Part shown: positions 6,892 to 14,677 of the stretch, one piece after another
Numbering within the stretch: the stretch's first letter is position 1
How the letters are laid out: each line of letters opens with the position of its first letter
From: Synechococcus sp. 8F6
Lineage (GTDB): Bacteria; Cyanobacteriota; Cyanobacteriia; PCC-6307; Cyanobiaceae
Assembly (NCBI RefSeq): GCF_002252665.1
Contig: NZ_NQKZ01000019.1
Coordinates: 1-38,431, forward strand
Reading direction: 5' to 3'
Length of the DNA: 38,431 bases
Notes under the pieces: generated by a model
What the model was told of the DNA's origin: nothing
The model's database searches: none
What the model saw: the letters and a program-made list of their open reading frames with translations, nothing else
Program-made: the position numbers and the translations under genes

Positions 6892-7395
6892 ATGACGTTA
6901 AGCTGTTGTCCTGTTGTTGCTGCGTCCATGTCGCCTGAGTCCCTCGCGCCTCCCCATCCCTTGCCCCCCGCCGCCGCACCGGCTATGTGGCCGCTGCAGT
7001 GGCCCCAGCAGGAGGGACTGTTGGAGCGCCAGCACGACCGTCTCGAAGCACTGCTTGACGATCTGGTCGATCGCCACTGCCTAGCCGACAAGGAGCGCAG
7101 TGCTCTGGAGCTGCTCGCTGATCGCCGCGACTGCCTCCTGCTGGTGAGGGGGCTGCGCCTGCACTTGCGGCTAGAGGAGCGCTGGCTCGCTCAGCGCGGC
7201 TGCCTTTGCCCTGGCCACCGGGCTGCCCACTGCGAGGCCGTCGCTGCCGCTGCTGCCGGCTGGGAGGTTGCCGAAACCCTGCGAGCCGCGCGGCTGCCCT
7301 GGCTGATGGAACTCCAGCAGTGGTTTCACGGCCATCGCCACGGGCCCGATGCCCTGGCCTACGCCCGCGCTGCCGCCCTCACCCCCTCCCTCTGA
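6892..7395 (+). CDS. Hemerythrin-like O2/diiron-binding protein
   Basis: 167 residues with a four-helix-bundle pattern. All seven canonical hemerythrin ligands can be placed: His48 (ERQHDRLEALLDDLV), His91 and Glu95 (HLRLE), His109 and His113 (HRAAH), His148 and Asp153 (HRHGPD). The spacings HxxxE, HxxxH and HxxxxD are exactly those of the family. The first 30 residues are Pro/Ala-rich and may be a spurious extension; the ATG at 6928 is an alternative start. Hemerythrins bind O2 reversibly, or sense or buffer it. The stop overlaps the acsF-type start (TGATG at 7393-7397), so it is co-translated with an O2-using diiron enzyme. This suggests O2 sensing, delivery or protection, which is inference. 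Confidence 0.8.
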   Translation: MTLSCCPVVAASMSPESLAPPHPLPPAAAPAMWPLQWPQQEGLLERQHDRLEALLDDLVDRHCLADKERSALELLADRRDCLLLVRGLRLHLRLEERWLAQRGCLCPGHRAAHCEAVAAAAAGWEVAETLRAARLPWLMELQQWFHGHRHGPDALAYARAAALTPSL

Positions 7396-8420
7396 TGACC
7401 ACCTCTGCTCCCCACCTGCGCGAAAACCTGCTCACCCCGCGCTTTTACACCACCGAAATCGACAAGGCCGCCAAGACCGATCTCGTGGGCCAGCGCGCTG
7501 CCTTCGAGGCGATGCTCAACGAGATGGAGGCCGATTACAACCGCGATCACTTCGATCGCAAGGCCCCCCTCGATCGGCTGCGGGCCCTGAATCCAGAGGA
7601 GAAAGTAGCCTACGAGAGCTATTTAGTGCGCAGCTGCGTGTCGGAATTCTCCGGCTTTCTGCTGTTCAAAGAGCTCTCGCGCCAGCTTCAAAAGGCAGGC
7701 CGCCCAGAGTTGAGCCGCCTCTTCAATTTGATGGCCCGTGATGAGGCTCGCCATGCCGGCTTTCTCAACCGGGCCCTGGTGGCCGAGGGTATTGAGATCG
7801 ATTTGCCGGCTTTGAGCGTCAAGCGGCCGATCACCTGGTTTCCGCTGAGTTGGGTGCTCTATTCGGTGTTTCTCTCCGAAAAGATCGGCTACTGGCGCTA
7901 CATCTTGATCGATCGGCACCTCAAAGCCCACCCAGAGAACGACTTCGCCCCCCTGTTTGATTTCTTTGAGCCCTGGTGTCAGGACGAGAACCGCCACGGC
8001 GACATCTTCAATATGCTTCTGCGCTGCTGGCCGGGGTTGCGGCAGGGACTGCGCGGCCGGTTACTGAGTCGCATCTTTCTGTGGAGTGTGTTTCTAACCC
8101 ACAGCCTGACGGTGTGTGAGCGGGGCAACTTTTACAAGCTGCTGGGCATGGATCCCAGTGGCTTCGATGAAGAGGTGATGCGCAACACCAACCGCACAGC
8201 CCGGCGTGCTTTTCCGGTGGTGTTCGATCTGGATGGCCGTGCCTATTTCGAGCTGCGCGATCAGCTGGTGGAGGTGTTCCGGGCTATCAAATCCAGCGCG
8301 GAGGAGCCCGCTAGCCCGGCACGGTTGCTGAAGTCTCTCGGCCTGAAGGCCCGCTTTGCAGGCTTGCTCTTGCGCCAGCTCAGCCAGCCGATGGTGCCAT
8401 CCTCTGGGGCAATCGCGTGA
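7395..8420 (+). CDS. acsF: Mg-protoporphyrin IX monomethyl ester (oxidative) cyclase
   Basis: 341 residues, the usual AcsF/ChlA length. It forms the isocyclic E ring of chlorophyll using O2 at a diiron site, at the thylakoid/plasma membrane. Diiron motifs are DEARH (in LFNLMARDEARHAGFLNRAL) and DENRH (in FFEPWCQDENRHGDIFN), with the earlier helix SYLVRSCVSEFSGFLLFKEL. The start is the ATG at 7395 overlapping the hemerythrin stop; the longer upstream frame is hemerythrin sequence in another phase. By context with desF, ho and hemN this is the low-oxygen isozyme (ChlA-II/AcsF2) rather than the aerobic one; that assignment is from gene order. Confidence 0.93.
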   Translation: MTTSAPHLRENLLTPRFYTTEIDKAAKTDLVGQRAAFEAMLNEMEADYNRDHFDRKAPLDRLRALNPEEKVAYESYLVRSCVSEFSGFLLFKELSRQLQKAGRPELSRLFNLMARDEARHAGFLNRALVAEGIEIDLPALSVKRPITWFPLSWVLYSVFLSEKIGYWRYILIDRHLKAHPENDFAPLFDFFEPWCQDENRHGDIFNMLLRCWPGLRQGLRGRLLSRIFLWSVFLTHSLTVCERGNFYKLLGMDPSGFDEEVMRNTNRTARRAFPVVFDLDGRAYFELRDQLVEVFRAIKSSAEEPASPARLLKSLGLKARFAGLLLRQLSQPMVPSSGAIA

Positions 8421-9301
8421 GGGCAGCGACTTCCCTGCCCGCCCTTAGGCAGGGGGTGAAGGTGGTGCCTGGACGCTTGCCGTTCAGCACCGGAACGGTG
8501 TTGTTCATGGTGGCGATCCATGCGCTGGCGTTGGTTGCTCTGTTGCCACGCTTCTGGAGCCCAACAGCACTGCTGGTCCTATTGGGGCTGTACTGGCTTA
8601 CCGCCTGTGTGGGGGTGACCCTGGGTTACCACCGTCTGTTGGCCCACAGAGCTTTTCAAGTGCCCAGGTGGCTTGAGCTGGTTATCGCTACCTGCGGTGC
8701 CCTCAGCTGCCAGCACGGTCCGATCGACTGGGTGGGCTTGCATCGCCATCACCACCTGCACTCCGACGATCCAGCTGACCACCACAACAGTCATCTCGGC
8801 TTCTGGTGGAGCCACTTCGCCTGGATGCTGCACACCGTGCCAGCCAAGCAGTTCGTGCGCCAACTCACCCCCGACCTGCAACAGATTCCCTACCACCGCT
8901 GGTTAAACCGCAACTTTCTGCTGCTGCAGTTGCCCCTGGCGGCCGCTCTCTATGGGCTGGGTCAGGCGACCGGAGCCGGTGGTTGGGCCCTTGTGCTCTG
9001 GGGCATTCCCCTCCGCATGGTGCTTGTCTATCACGCAACTTGGCTGGTCAATTCAGCCACCCATCGGTGGGGCTACGTGAGCCACAGGAGCGGTGATAGC
9101 TCCCGCAATAACTGGTGGGTGGCCCTGCTCACCTTCGGTGAGGGCTGGCATAACAACCATCACGCCTACCCCAGTAGTGCCCGCATGGGCTTTCGCTGGT
9201 GGGAGCTCGATCTCACCTGGTGGCACATCCAGATGCTGGGCCGACTTGGCCTGGCCCGTCGAATTCGCCTGGCCGCTCCTCTTCACGCCTCCTCCTCATG
9301 A
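8417..9301 (+). CDS. desF: Acyl-lipid/acyl-CoA-type fatty acid desaturase (DesF-like)
   Basis: 294-residue membrane desaturase with the three His boxes of the delta-9 type: HRLLAH (in GVTLGYHRLLAHRAF), HRHHH (in DWVGLHRHHHLHSDD) and HNNHH (in EGWHNNHHAYP). Hydrophobic pairs lie around residues 28-65 and 165-210. It introduces a double bond into a fatty acyl chain using O2 and electrons from ferredoxin. The GTG start overlaps the acsF stop (GTGA at 8417-8420). In Synechococcus sp. PCC 7002 a desaturase called desF lies with the low-oxygen tetrapyrrole genes; the symbol here rests on that context, and the double-bond position is not known. Confidence 0.85.
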   Translation: MRAATSLPALRQGVKVVPGRLPFSTGTVLFMVAIHALALVALLPRFWSPTALLVLLGLYWLTACVGVTLGYHRLLAHRAFQVPRWLELVIATCGALSCQHGPIDWVGLHRHHHLHSDDPADHHNSHLGFWWSHFAWMLHTVPAKQFVRQLTPDLQQIPYHRWLNRNFLLLQLPLAAALYGLGQATGAGGWALVLWGIPLRMVLVYHATWLVNSATHRWGYVSHRSGDSSRNNWWVALLTFGEGWHNNHHAYPSSARMGFRWWELDLTWWHIQMLGRLGLARRIRLAAPLHASSS

Positions 9302-10002
9302 CTTCCATGCCCTTTGCAGCCCTGCCCGACATCACCAACCCCGCCTACCGCGATGCTTACAGCCGCATCAACGGCATGGTGGTGGTGGGTGAAAATCTTG
9401 CCGGTCGTCACTTCCGACTGCTTGCCCGCGCCATTCCAAATGATCAGCAGGAACTGGAGCGACTTGCCGCCATGGAAGGGCGCCACGCCAGCGACTTCAT
9501 GGGCTGCGGTCGCAACCTTGGAATCAAGCCCGATCTAGGCCTAGCCCGTCTCCTATTCGCCCCACTGCACGAGCTGTTCCTGAGGTGCAACCAGCAGGGC
9601 GACCTACCGGGCTGCCTGGTGATTCAGGGCTTGATTGTGGAGTGTTTTGCCCTTTCGGCTTACCACGCCTACCTGCCGGTGGCCGACGCCTACGCCCAGC
9701 CAATCACAGCCGCTGTGATCAGCGATGAAGGAGAGCATCTGGGCTACGCGGAGCGCTGGTTGCAAGGCCATTTTGGTGCAGCGCAGGCATCCGCCGGCAC
9801 GGTCAGCCGCAAAGCCCTGCCGATCACTCTGGCCATCCTGCAGACCCTGGCTAAGGACCTGAAGGCGATCGGCATGGACCCGCACGAGGTGCTCGCAAAT
9901 TTCAGCGAGCTATTTCTTCAAGCCCTGAAAGCCAGCGGCTTTGATCAAACAGCAGCCAGACGCATCGTTACCGGAGGCCTGGCTGCTGCTGCAACTAGAT
10001 GA
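9298..10002 (+). CDS. ado: Aldehyde deformylating oxygenase (alkane synthase)
   Basis: 234 residues, matching cyanobacterial ADO in length and sequence (YRDAYSRIN near the start, CLVIQGLIVECFALSAYHAY in the core). The six diiron ligands align by number with the Synechococcus elongatus enzyme: Glu32, Glu60, His63, Glu115, Glu144, His147. The enzyme turns fatty aldehydes into alkanes and formate using O2 and reduced ferredoxin. The ATG overlaps the desF stop (ATGA at 9298-9301). Its usual partner, acyl-ACP reductase (aar), is normally adjacent but is not in this window, and placement in a low-oxygen tetrapyrrole cluster is atypical. It may be a second, specialised copy. Confidence 0.88.
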   Translation: MTSMPFAALPDITNPAYRDAYSRINGMVVVGENLAGRHFRLLARAIPNDQQELERLAAMEGRHASDFMGCGRNLGIKPDLGLARLLFAPLHELFLRCNQQGDLPGCLVIQGLIVECFALSAYHAYLPVADAYAQPITAAVISDEGEHLGYAERWLQGHFGAAQASAGTVSRKALPITLAILQTLAKDLKAIGMDPHEVLANFSELFLQALKASGFDQTAARRIVTGGLAAAATR

Positions 10003-10399
10003 TCCAGGCCAGGTCAGCGAGGGGCGCGGGGGAGGGTAGATCAATCGCTTCGCTCATCAGCCAGGCACTGCTGAGCAGCATGGGCCGTAAATCGCCACCC
10101 AACCGCAGCTGCAGCCAGACAGCGACGCTGGGATCCAGGATGACAATCCCCTCTGCTGGGACTGGTTGATCGATCCCGCTCCGCCGGCCAACCACACCCA
10201 GCATTGAGCTGAGATTCGGCGGGCAGTACCAGAGGCCCGCCTCGCCGATCCCCTGATGACGGCGTCGCTCGAGCATCAGTTCGCGCAGCTGGCCATCCCC
10301 GCTGAGCGCTGGGAACGGAGCCACTAGCAACTGCAGCTGGAGGAGATCCGTCAGCGGCGGGCCCGGCTGGGGCTCAAAGGGTATGGCCATGGGGAGCAT
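9995..10399 (-). CDS. Hypothetical protein between ado and ho
   Basis: 134 residues, ATG start, Pro/Leu-rich with no signal peptide or clear transmembrane helix. Segments such as LWYCPPNLSSMLGVVGRRSG and VPAEGIVILDPSVAVWLQLRLGG suggest a small globular alpha/beta protein. Its 3' end overlaps the end of ado by 8 bases (convergent), and its start faces the heme oxygenase across about 90 bases. The family is not recognised. It breaks the otherwise single-strand run of the cluster, so heme oxygenase needs its own promoter. Confidence 0.55.
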   Translation of the reverse strand: MLPMAIPFEPQPGPPLTDLLQLQLLVAPFPALSGDGQLRELMLERRRHQGIGEAGLWYCPPNLSSMLGVVGRRSGIDQPVPAEGIVILDPSVAVWLQLRLGGDLRPMLLSSAWLMSEAIDLPSPAPLADLAWII

Positions 10400-10487
10400 T
10401 GCAACGTTTTGGAAATCACGGAACAGTGTAACAACGGTAGTGGCATATCATTGATTGAGTTTACTCCGCCCGTCCTGGGCAGGTCCG

Positions 10488-11150
10488 ATGCTCTCCTCTC
10501 CTTCCCTGTCCACCACCTCGCAGCAGAGTCAAACCCTTGGTCCACGGTTGCGCAAACTGCATACCCATATCGGCAAGGCCCACCATCAGGCGGAGGGGAT
10601 GGAGTTTTCCAGGGCTCTGCTGGAAGGCAGAGCCACGCCGCTGCAGCTGGCAGGCCTGCTGAGGGCGCTGCTGCCGGCCTACACCCTGCTTGAGCAGGAG
10701 GCCCCCGATTTGGCCACCGCCCTTGGCGCAACGAACATGCCCTGGTCAGATCTGGCCCGCAGGCACGCCTTAGAGCACGACCTGAAGCAGCTCGCCGCAT
10801 TGCCAGCAACACCGGCATCAGCTGCAGCAGCCAGCTGGCTGGAGCAGATCAAGTTGCTGGCTCGCCAGGCACCCCACCGGCTGATGGCGCACGTTTATGT
10901 GCGCTACGGCGGGGATCTCTCCGGCGGACAGCAACTGGGGGGCCAGGCCAACGCCATCCTTAGCCGCCATGGCTTATCAGCACTGAAGTTTTGGTCATTT
11001 GAGCAAGAGATCCCTGCCCTAAAAAAAGCCCTGCATGACGGTTTTGAGCAGATGGATCTATCTGAAGCAGAGGAAGAAGAGTTGCTGGATGAAGCCGTAG
11101 CGGCCTTCAAGCTCACCCAGAAACTGCTAGCCGAGCTCGCCGAGATTTAA
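10488..11150 (+). CDS. ho2: Heme oxygenase (biliverdin-forming)
   Basis: 220 residues from the ATG at 10488; a TTG at 10455 is also in frame but less likely. The proximal heme ligand is His32 (HxxAE pattern within KAHHQAEGMEF), and the distal-helix signature AHVYVRYGGDLSGGQQL is near intact, with the glycines that let O2 bind. It opens heme to biliverdin IX-alpha using O2 and reduced ferredoxin, the first step to phycobilins. It is 41 bases upstream of hemN on the same strand, so probably one transcript. Its pairing with hemN and acsF marks it as the low-oxygen isozyme type (ho2), inferred from context. Confidence 0.93.
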   Translation: MLSSPSLSTTSQQSQTLGPRLRKLHTHIGKAHHQAEGMEFSRALLEGRATPLQLAGLLRALLPAYTLLEQEAPDLATALGATNMPWSDLARRHALEHDLKQLAALPATPASAAAASWLEQIKLLARQAPHRLMAHVYVRYGGDLSGGQQLGGQANAILSRHGLSALKFWSFEQEIPALKKALHDGFEQMDLSEAEEEELLDEAVAAFKLTQKLLAELAEI

Positions 11151-11191
11151 GGCAGCAACTCATCCCAACACCCACCCAACCCCTCACGCCC

Positions 11192-12550
11192 ATGCCCGCC
11201 ATCGCCCCTGCGCTCAGCCCGATCGAGCTGCTGCACAAGTACAACAAGCCCGTTCCCCGATATACCAGCTATCCCACCGCAGCAGCGTTTGAGATCGGAA
11301 TTAGAGCAGGGGAGCTCAGCCGGCAACTTGCCCAACCAACCAGCGCCCCACTTTCGCTCTATGTGCATGTGCCCTTCTGCCGCCATGCCTGCTGGTATTG
11401 CGGCTGCAACCGGGTGACCACCCAACTCGGCTCCAAGGTGGTGGAGCCATACCTGGCCTCATTGGGGATCGAGCTTGAGCTCCTCAGGGCCGTCATGCCA
11501 CAACGACGTCGGGTCGCCCAACTGCACTGGGGCGGTGGTACCCCCAACTACCTCAATCAGCAAGAATCCGCCCGGCTCTGGGGATTACTGGAGCAGCACT
11601 TCGAGCTCGATCCCAACCTCGATGCATCCATTGAAGTCAATCCAGAATTCCTCAGTCGTGATGACGTGCTGCATCTGCGGGGCCTGGGATTCAATCGCAT
11701 CAGCTTTGGCATTCAGGACGCCAATCCAGAAGTGCAGAAGGCTGTGAATCGAATCGTGCCAGCGGAGCAGTTGCTCCGGGTGATGGGCTGGCTACGGGAA
11801 GCGGATTTCAACAGCGTGAATGTGGATCTGATCTGCGGCCTGCCACTCCAGACACCGGAGCGCTTCCGCCAGACCCTGGCACTGGTGCTGCAGTTGCGCC
11901 CTGATCGGATCTCCCTGTTCTCCTTTGCCTACCTGCCGGAGCAGTTGCCACTGCAACGCAAAATTGCCGCCAGCGATCTACCCAACCAGCGCGACCGCTT
12001 GATGATGCTCGAAGACGCCAAGCAGCTGCTCTGCAGTTCTGGCTACGAGGCTGTTGGCATGGATCACTACGCCCTGAGCGGCGACAGCCTGGCAGAGGCC
12101 GCCCGAGCTGGGCTGCTGCATCGCAACTTTCAGGGGTACACAACCGGTGGGGAGCTGGAGCTACTGGGGGTGGGGCCCACCGCCATCAGCCAATTCCCGC
12201 ACCTATTCACCCAGAACGAACGGGACCTCAAGGCCTACACCCGGGCCCTCGAAGAGGGTCGCCTGCCCGTGGAGCGCGGTCTAGTGGTGAAGGATGCGGA
12301 GACCCTGGAGCGGCGCGAATTGATCCGTCAGGTGATGTGCGAATTCGCGGCAACCATCGACCTTGATCGCTTCAGTAGAGAGTGGCAAGAATTGCAGGAG
12401 CTGGCCAAAGATGGGTTAGTGAGACTGGAAACCAGCGGTCGGCTTGGCTTGCTCACAGTCACCACCTCGGGCCGCTGGCTGATCCGCAGCATCGCCGCGG
12501 TCTTTGACCCGCAACAGCAACAGCGCGCTTCTGGATCCCGCCTGGTTTAA
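11192..12550 (+). CDS. hemN: Oxygen-independent coproporphyrinogen III dehydrogenase
   Basis: 452 residues, full HemN length. The radical-SAM cluster motif is Cys63-x3-Cys67-x2-Cys70 (PFCRHACWYCGCN), with Tyr57 just before it as in true HemN. GGGTPNYL, SFGIQDANPEVQKAVNR and the C-terminal HemN domain (with NFQGYTTGGELELLGVG) are all present. This distinguishes it from HemW. It decarboxylates two propionates of coproporphyrinogen III to give protoporphyrinogen IX without O2, replacing HemF when oxygen is low. It ends with a 4-base overlap into the convergent polyferredoxin gene (12547-12550). Confidence 0.95.
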   Translation: MPAIAPALSPIELLHKYNKPVPRYTSYPTAAAFEIGIRAGELSRQLAQPTSAPLSLYVHVPFCRHACWYCGCNRVTTQLGSKVVEPYLASLGIELELLRAVMPQRRRVAQLHWGGGTPNYLNQQESARLWGLLEQHFELDPNLDASIEVNPEFLSRDDVLHLRGLGFNRISFGIQDANPEVQKAVNRIVPAEQLLRVMGWLREADFNSVNVDLICGLPLQTPERFRQTLALVLQLRPDRISLFSFAYLPEQLPLQRKIAASDLPNQRDRLMMLEDAKQLLCSSGYEAVGMDHYALSGDSLAEAARAGLLHRNFQGYTTGGELELLGVGPTAISQFPHLFTQNERDLKAYTRALEEGRLPVERGLVVKDAETLERRELIRQVMCEFAATIDLDRFSREWQELQELAKDGLVRLETSGRLGLLTVTTSGRWLIRSIAAVFDPQQQQRASGSRLV

Positions 12551-14637
12551 GCCGTCACCAACCAGCGTCCAGCCGCCGCCAGCGCCAGGACCAGAGCCAA
12601 TCCGCCCCAACGGCTCCAGCCGGCTGGCTGAAAACGGGGGATCAGCATGGCTGTGCCCCCCACTCCAACCAGCACGGCCGCGCTCTGGCAAAAAGCGATC
12701 ACGTGAGTGTCGGCCCTCCAGTGGGGCAAATCCGGCCAGCCGAAGCTCACCGGCAACAACAGTCCCGCCTCCTGGAGCCCCAGCGGCAGGTGCCGGGCCA
12801 CCAGCAAAGCCCAGAGCAATGGCAGCAGCAGGTAAAGGGTGCTGGTGGAGAGACCCAGCAGGCGGCGCAATGCCAGCCAGCCAAGGGACGGCAACGCCAG
12901 CGCCAGCAGGCCGATAGCAAGGCGCGCCAGCAATGGACCGGCCTGCAAACTCTCGGGCGCCAGCGGCAACCAGCCCAACAGCCGCTGCCAATGATGCAGG
13001 GTGACGCCGCCCGCCAGCACCAGGATCAGGCCCGCTTCTCCAGCGGGCAGATCCATCTCCCGCTGGAGATCGGCAGCCGGTGGCCTTAGGCGCAGCTGCA
13101 CCGAACGATGGGGGCAGGCAGCGGCGCAGGTGAAGCAGAGGACGCAGTTGCGGTTGTCGGTGAGGTGGGCTGGATGGGTGCCAAGTGGACAGCCGGCGGT
13201 AGCCAGTCCCTCCCCCACCGCAGGCCCTCCTTTGAAGCAGCCGTAGCTGCTGCAGCTGCCACTGCAGGTGCCCGATTGGGCCCGCAATTCAGTCATGGCG
13301 AGCTTGGCGAAAAGGCCATTCATGCCACCGACTGGGCAGAGAAAACGGCACCAGAAACGCTTCTCGTAGAGCAGGGAGCCCAGCACCGCACCGGCGGTGA
13401 TGCCCAGCAGCAGGCAACTGCTGAGCCAGGCGGTGTTCTCCAGATTTGCCAGCTCCTCCCAGAGAAGGATCCCAGCGAAGCCGGCAGCCAGCACGGGCGC
13501 GCCCCACTGGTCCAATTCACCCCGCGGCCAGGGCCTGGGCTGCCAACCCAACCGCCGGGCCAGCCCCTGGATGATCTCTCCCCAAACCATGAAGGGACAC
13601 ACCGCACACCAGAGTCGACCCACCAGGGGGTACGACAACAGAATCAGGGGCCACCACCAAGCCCAGAACAGGTTGAGAGCGCCGTTGTGGTCCCGAGACT
13701 GAGGCCCCAGCCACAGCCATAGGTTCACGGCCACAAACAACCAGCTCACCACCCCAAATTTGAGGACAGCCCAAAGCGAGGGCTGACGCAACAGCTGACG
13801 CAGGGGAGGGCGCCAACGCCAGAGATCGAATCTCAGCCGGTGCGGACGATTGGCTGTCCAGAACACATCCTCAGGCAGTAGCACCCCCTGGGGACTCTTT
13901 TTGTCACTGCCCTGGAGCCGCACCTGTTCCATGGCCCGAGCGATTAACCCATCCAGCTCGCGCAAGTTGTTGGGAAAGTCATAGTTCTGGAGTCGCCTCA
14001 CCACCGCATCACTGACCTGCGGCAGGACTTCCCAACCGGAGCTACGGGCCTGCTGGCGCAGCCCATAGCGCAACCATTCGCCCAGGTCCTGGCGCCGCAC
14101 CCGCAACGGCGGCACCCGAATCAGATCGCAGACCTGATCAAAAGCAGGCAGGGCGGCCTCGGCGGTGAAAAACACCCTGCCGCTGAACTGGCGCGGTCTG
14201 CTGCCCTCCCCCGGACTGCACCAATGCCCTGTGCGAGCCAGCTCCAGCAAGCTGAGCTGCAGTGACGACGGCACCTGGTCGAGCTTGTCGATCAGCAGCG
14301 CACCATTCCCGAGGCACTCCAGCAAAGACCCGTCGCCATCACTGCCTGACTGGCCGAACAGGTTGGCGCCATCAGCCCGCAGCGTGGACCCATCCAGGCG
14401 CACCAGCCACTGCCGGCGCGAGGCAGAGCCGAAGTGAATCAGGGCCGCGAGGTTGTCCTTCTCCAGCCCCGGCTCGCCGCTGATCAAAACGGCTCGCCCA
14501 GCGGGGTCAGCAGCAGCCTGGCGAATCTGCTCGCGCAGGCGCTGGGCATAGCGACTGCTGCCGACCACACCACGACGCACCCGACCCAGCAGGTACGGGG
14601 CCAGGGTCAACAGGTGATCGGATGAATCCTGTAGCAC
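12547..14637 (-). CDS. NtrC-type AAA+ domain fused to membrane NosR/NapH-like polyferredoxin
   Basis: 696 residues in two parts. Residues about 20-255 follow the sigma-54-activator AAA+ domain but are degenerate. The Walker A region reads GEPGLEKD (53-61), the Walker B region LLIDKLDQ (114-121), and there is no GAFTGA loop. The PPLRVRRQDL and NNLRELDGLI segments remain. There is no Fis-type DNA-binding helix. Residues about 290-696 form a membrane polyferredoxin: transmembrane helices with CxxCP (344-348) and CxxxCP (430-435), then a soluble Cys cluster (458, 462, 467, 483) and a ferredoxin motif (498, 501, 504, 508), then about four more helices. The start is GTG. Cyanobacteria lack sigma-54, so a role in transcription by that route is not expected. 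Redox sensing or electron transfer is plausible; the function is unknown. Confidence 0.85.
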   Translation of the reverse strand: MLQDSSDHLLTLAPYLLGRVRRGVVGSSRYAQRLREQIRQAAADPAGRAVLISGEPGLEKDNLAALIHFGSASRRQWLVRLDGSTLRADGANLFGQSGSDGDGSLLECLGNGALLIDKLDQVPSSLQLSLLELARTGHWCSPGEGSRPRQFSGRVFFTAEAALPAFDQVCDLIRVPPLRVRRQDLGEWLRYGLRQQARSSGWEVLPQVSDAVVRRLQNYDFPNNLRELDGLIARAMEQVRLQGSDKKSPQGVLLPEDVFWTANRPHRLRFDLWRWRPPLRQLLRQPSLWAVLKFGVVSWLFVAVNLWLWLGPQSRDHNGALNLFWAWWWPLILLSYPLVGRLWCAVCPFMVWGEIIQGLARRLGWQPRPWPRGELDQWGAPVLAAGFAGILLWEELANLENTAWLSSCLLLGITAGAVLGSLLYEKRFWCRFLCPVGGMNGLFAKLAMTELRAQSGTCSGSCSSYGCFKGGPAVGEGLATAGCPLGTHPAHLTDNRNCVLCFTCAAACPHRSVQLRLRPPAADLQREMDLPAGEAGLILVLAGGVTLHHWQRLLGWLPLAPESLQAGPLLARLAIGLLALALPSLGWLALRRLLGLSTSTLYLLLPLLWALLVARHLPLGLQEAGLLLPVSFGWPDLPHWRADTHVIAFCQSAAVLVGVGGTAMLIPRFQPAGWSRWGGLALVLALAAAGRWLVTA

Positions 14638-14677
14638 CAGCGTTACCGATGATGGCCCCTACACGCTCCCACGTCCG

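Noticed and set aside
10400-10487. Promoter or shared regulatory motif before heme oxygenase
   Set aside because: GTAACA occurs here and in the hemerythrin upstream region, but the match is too short and no -35/-10 pair is convincing.
12504-13722. Several long frames on the plus strand, opposite the polyferredoxin gene
   Set aside because: They are Gln/Ala/Pro/Arg-rich antisense translations of a clear membrane Fe-S protein in high-GC DNA, with no domain of their own.
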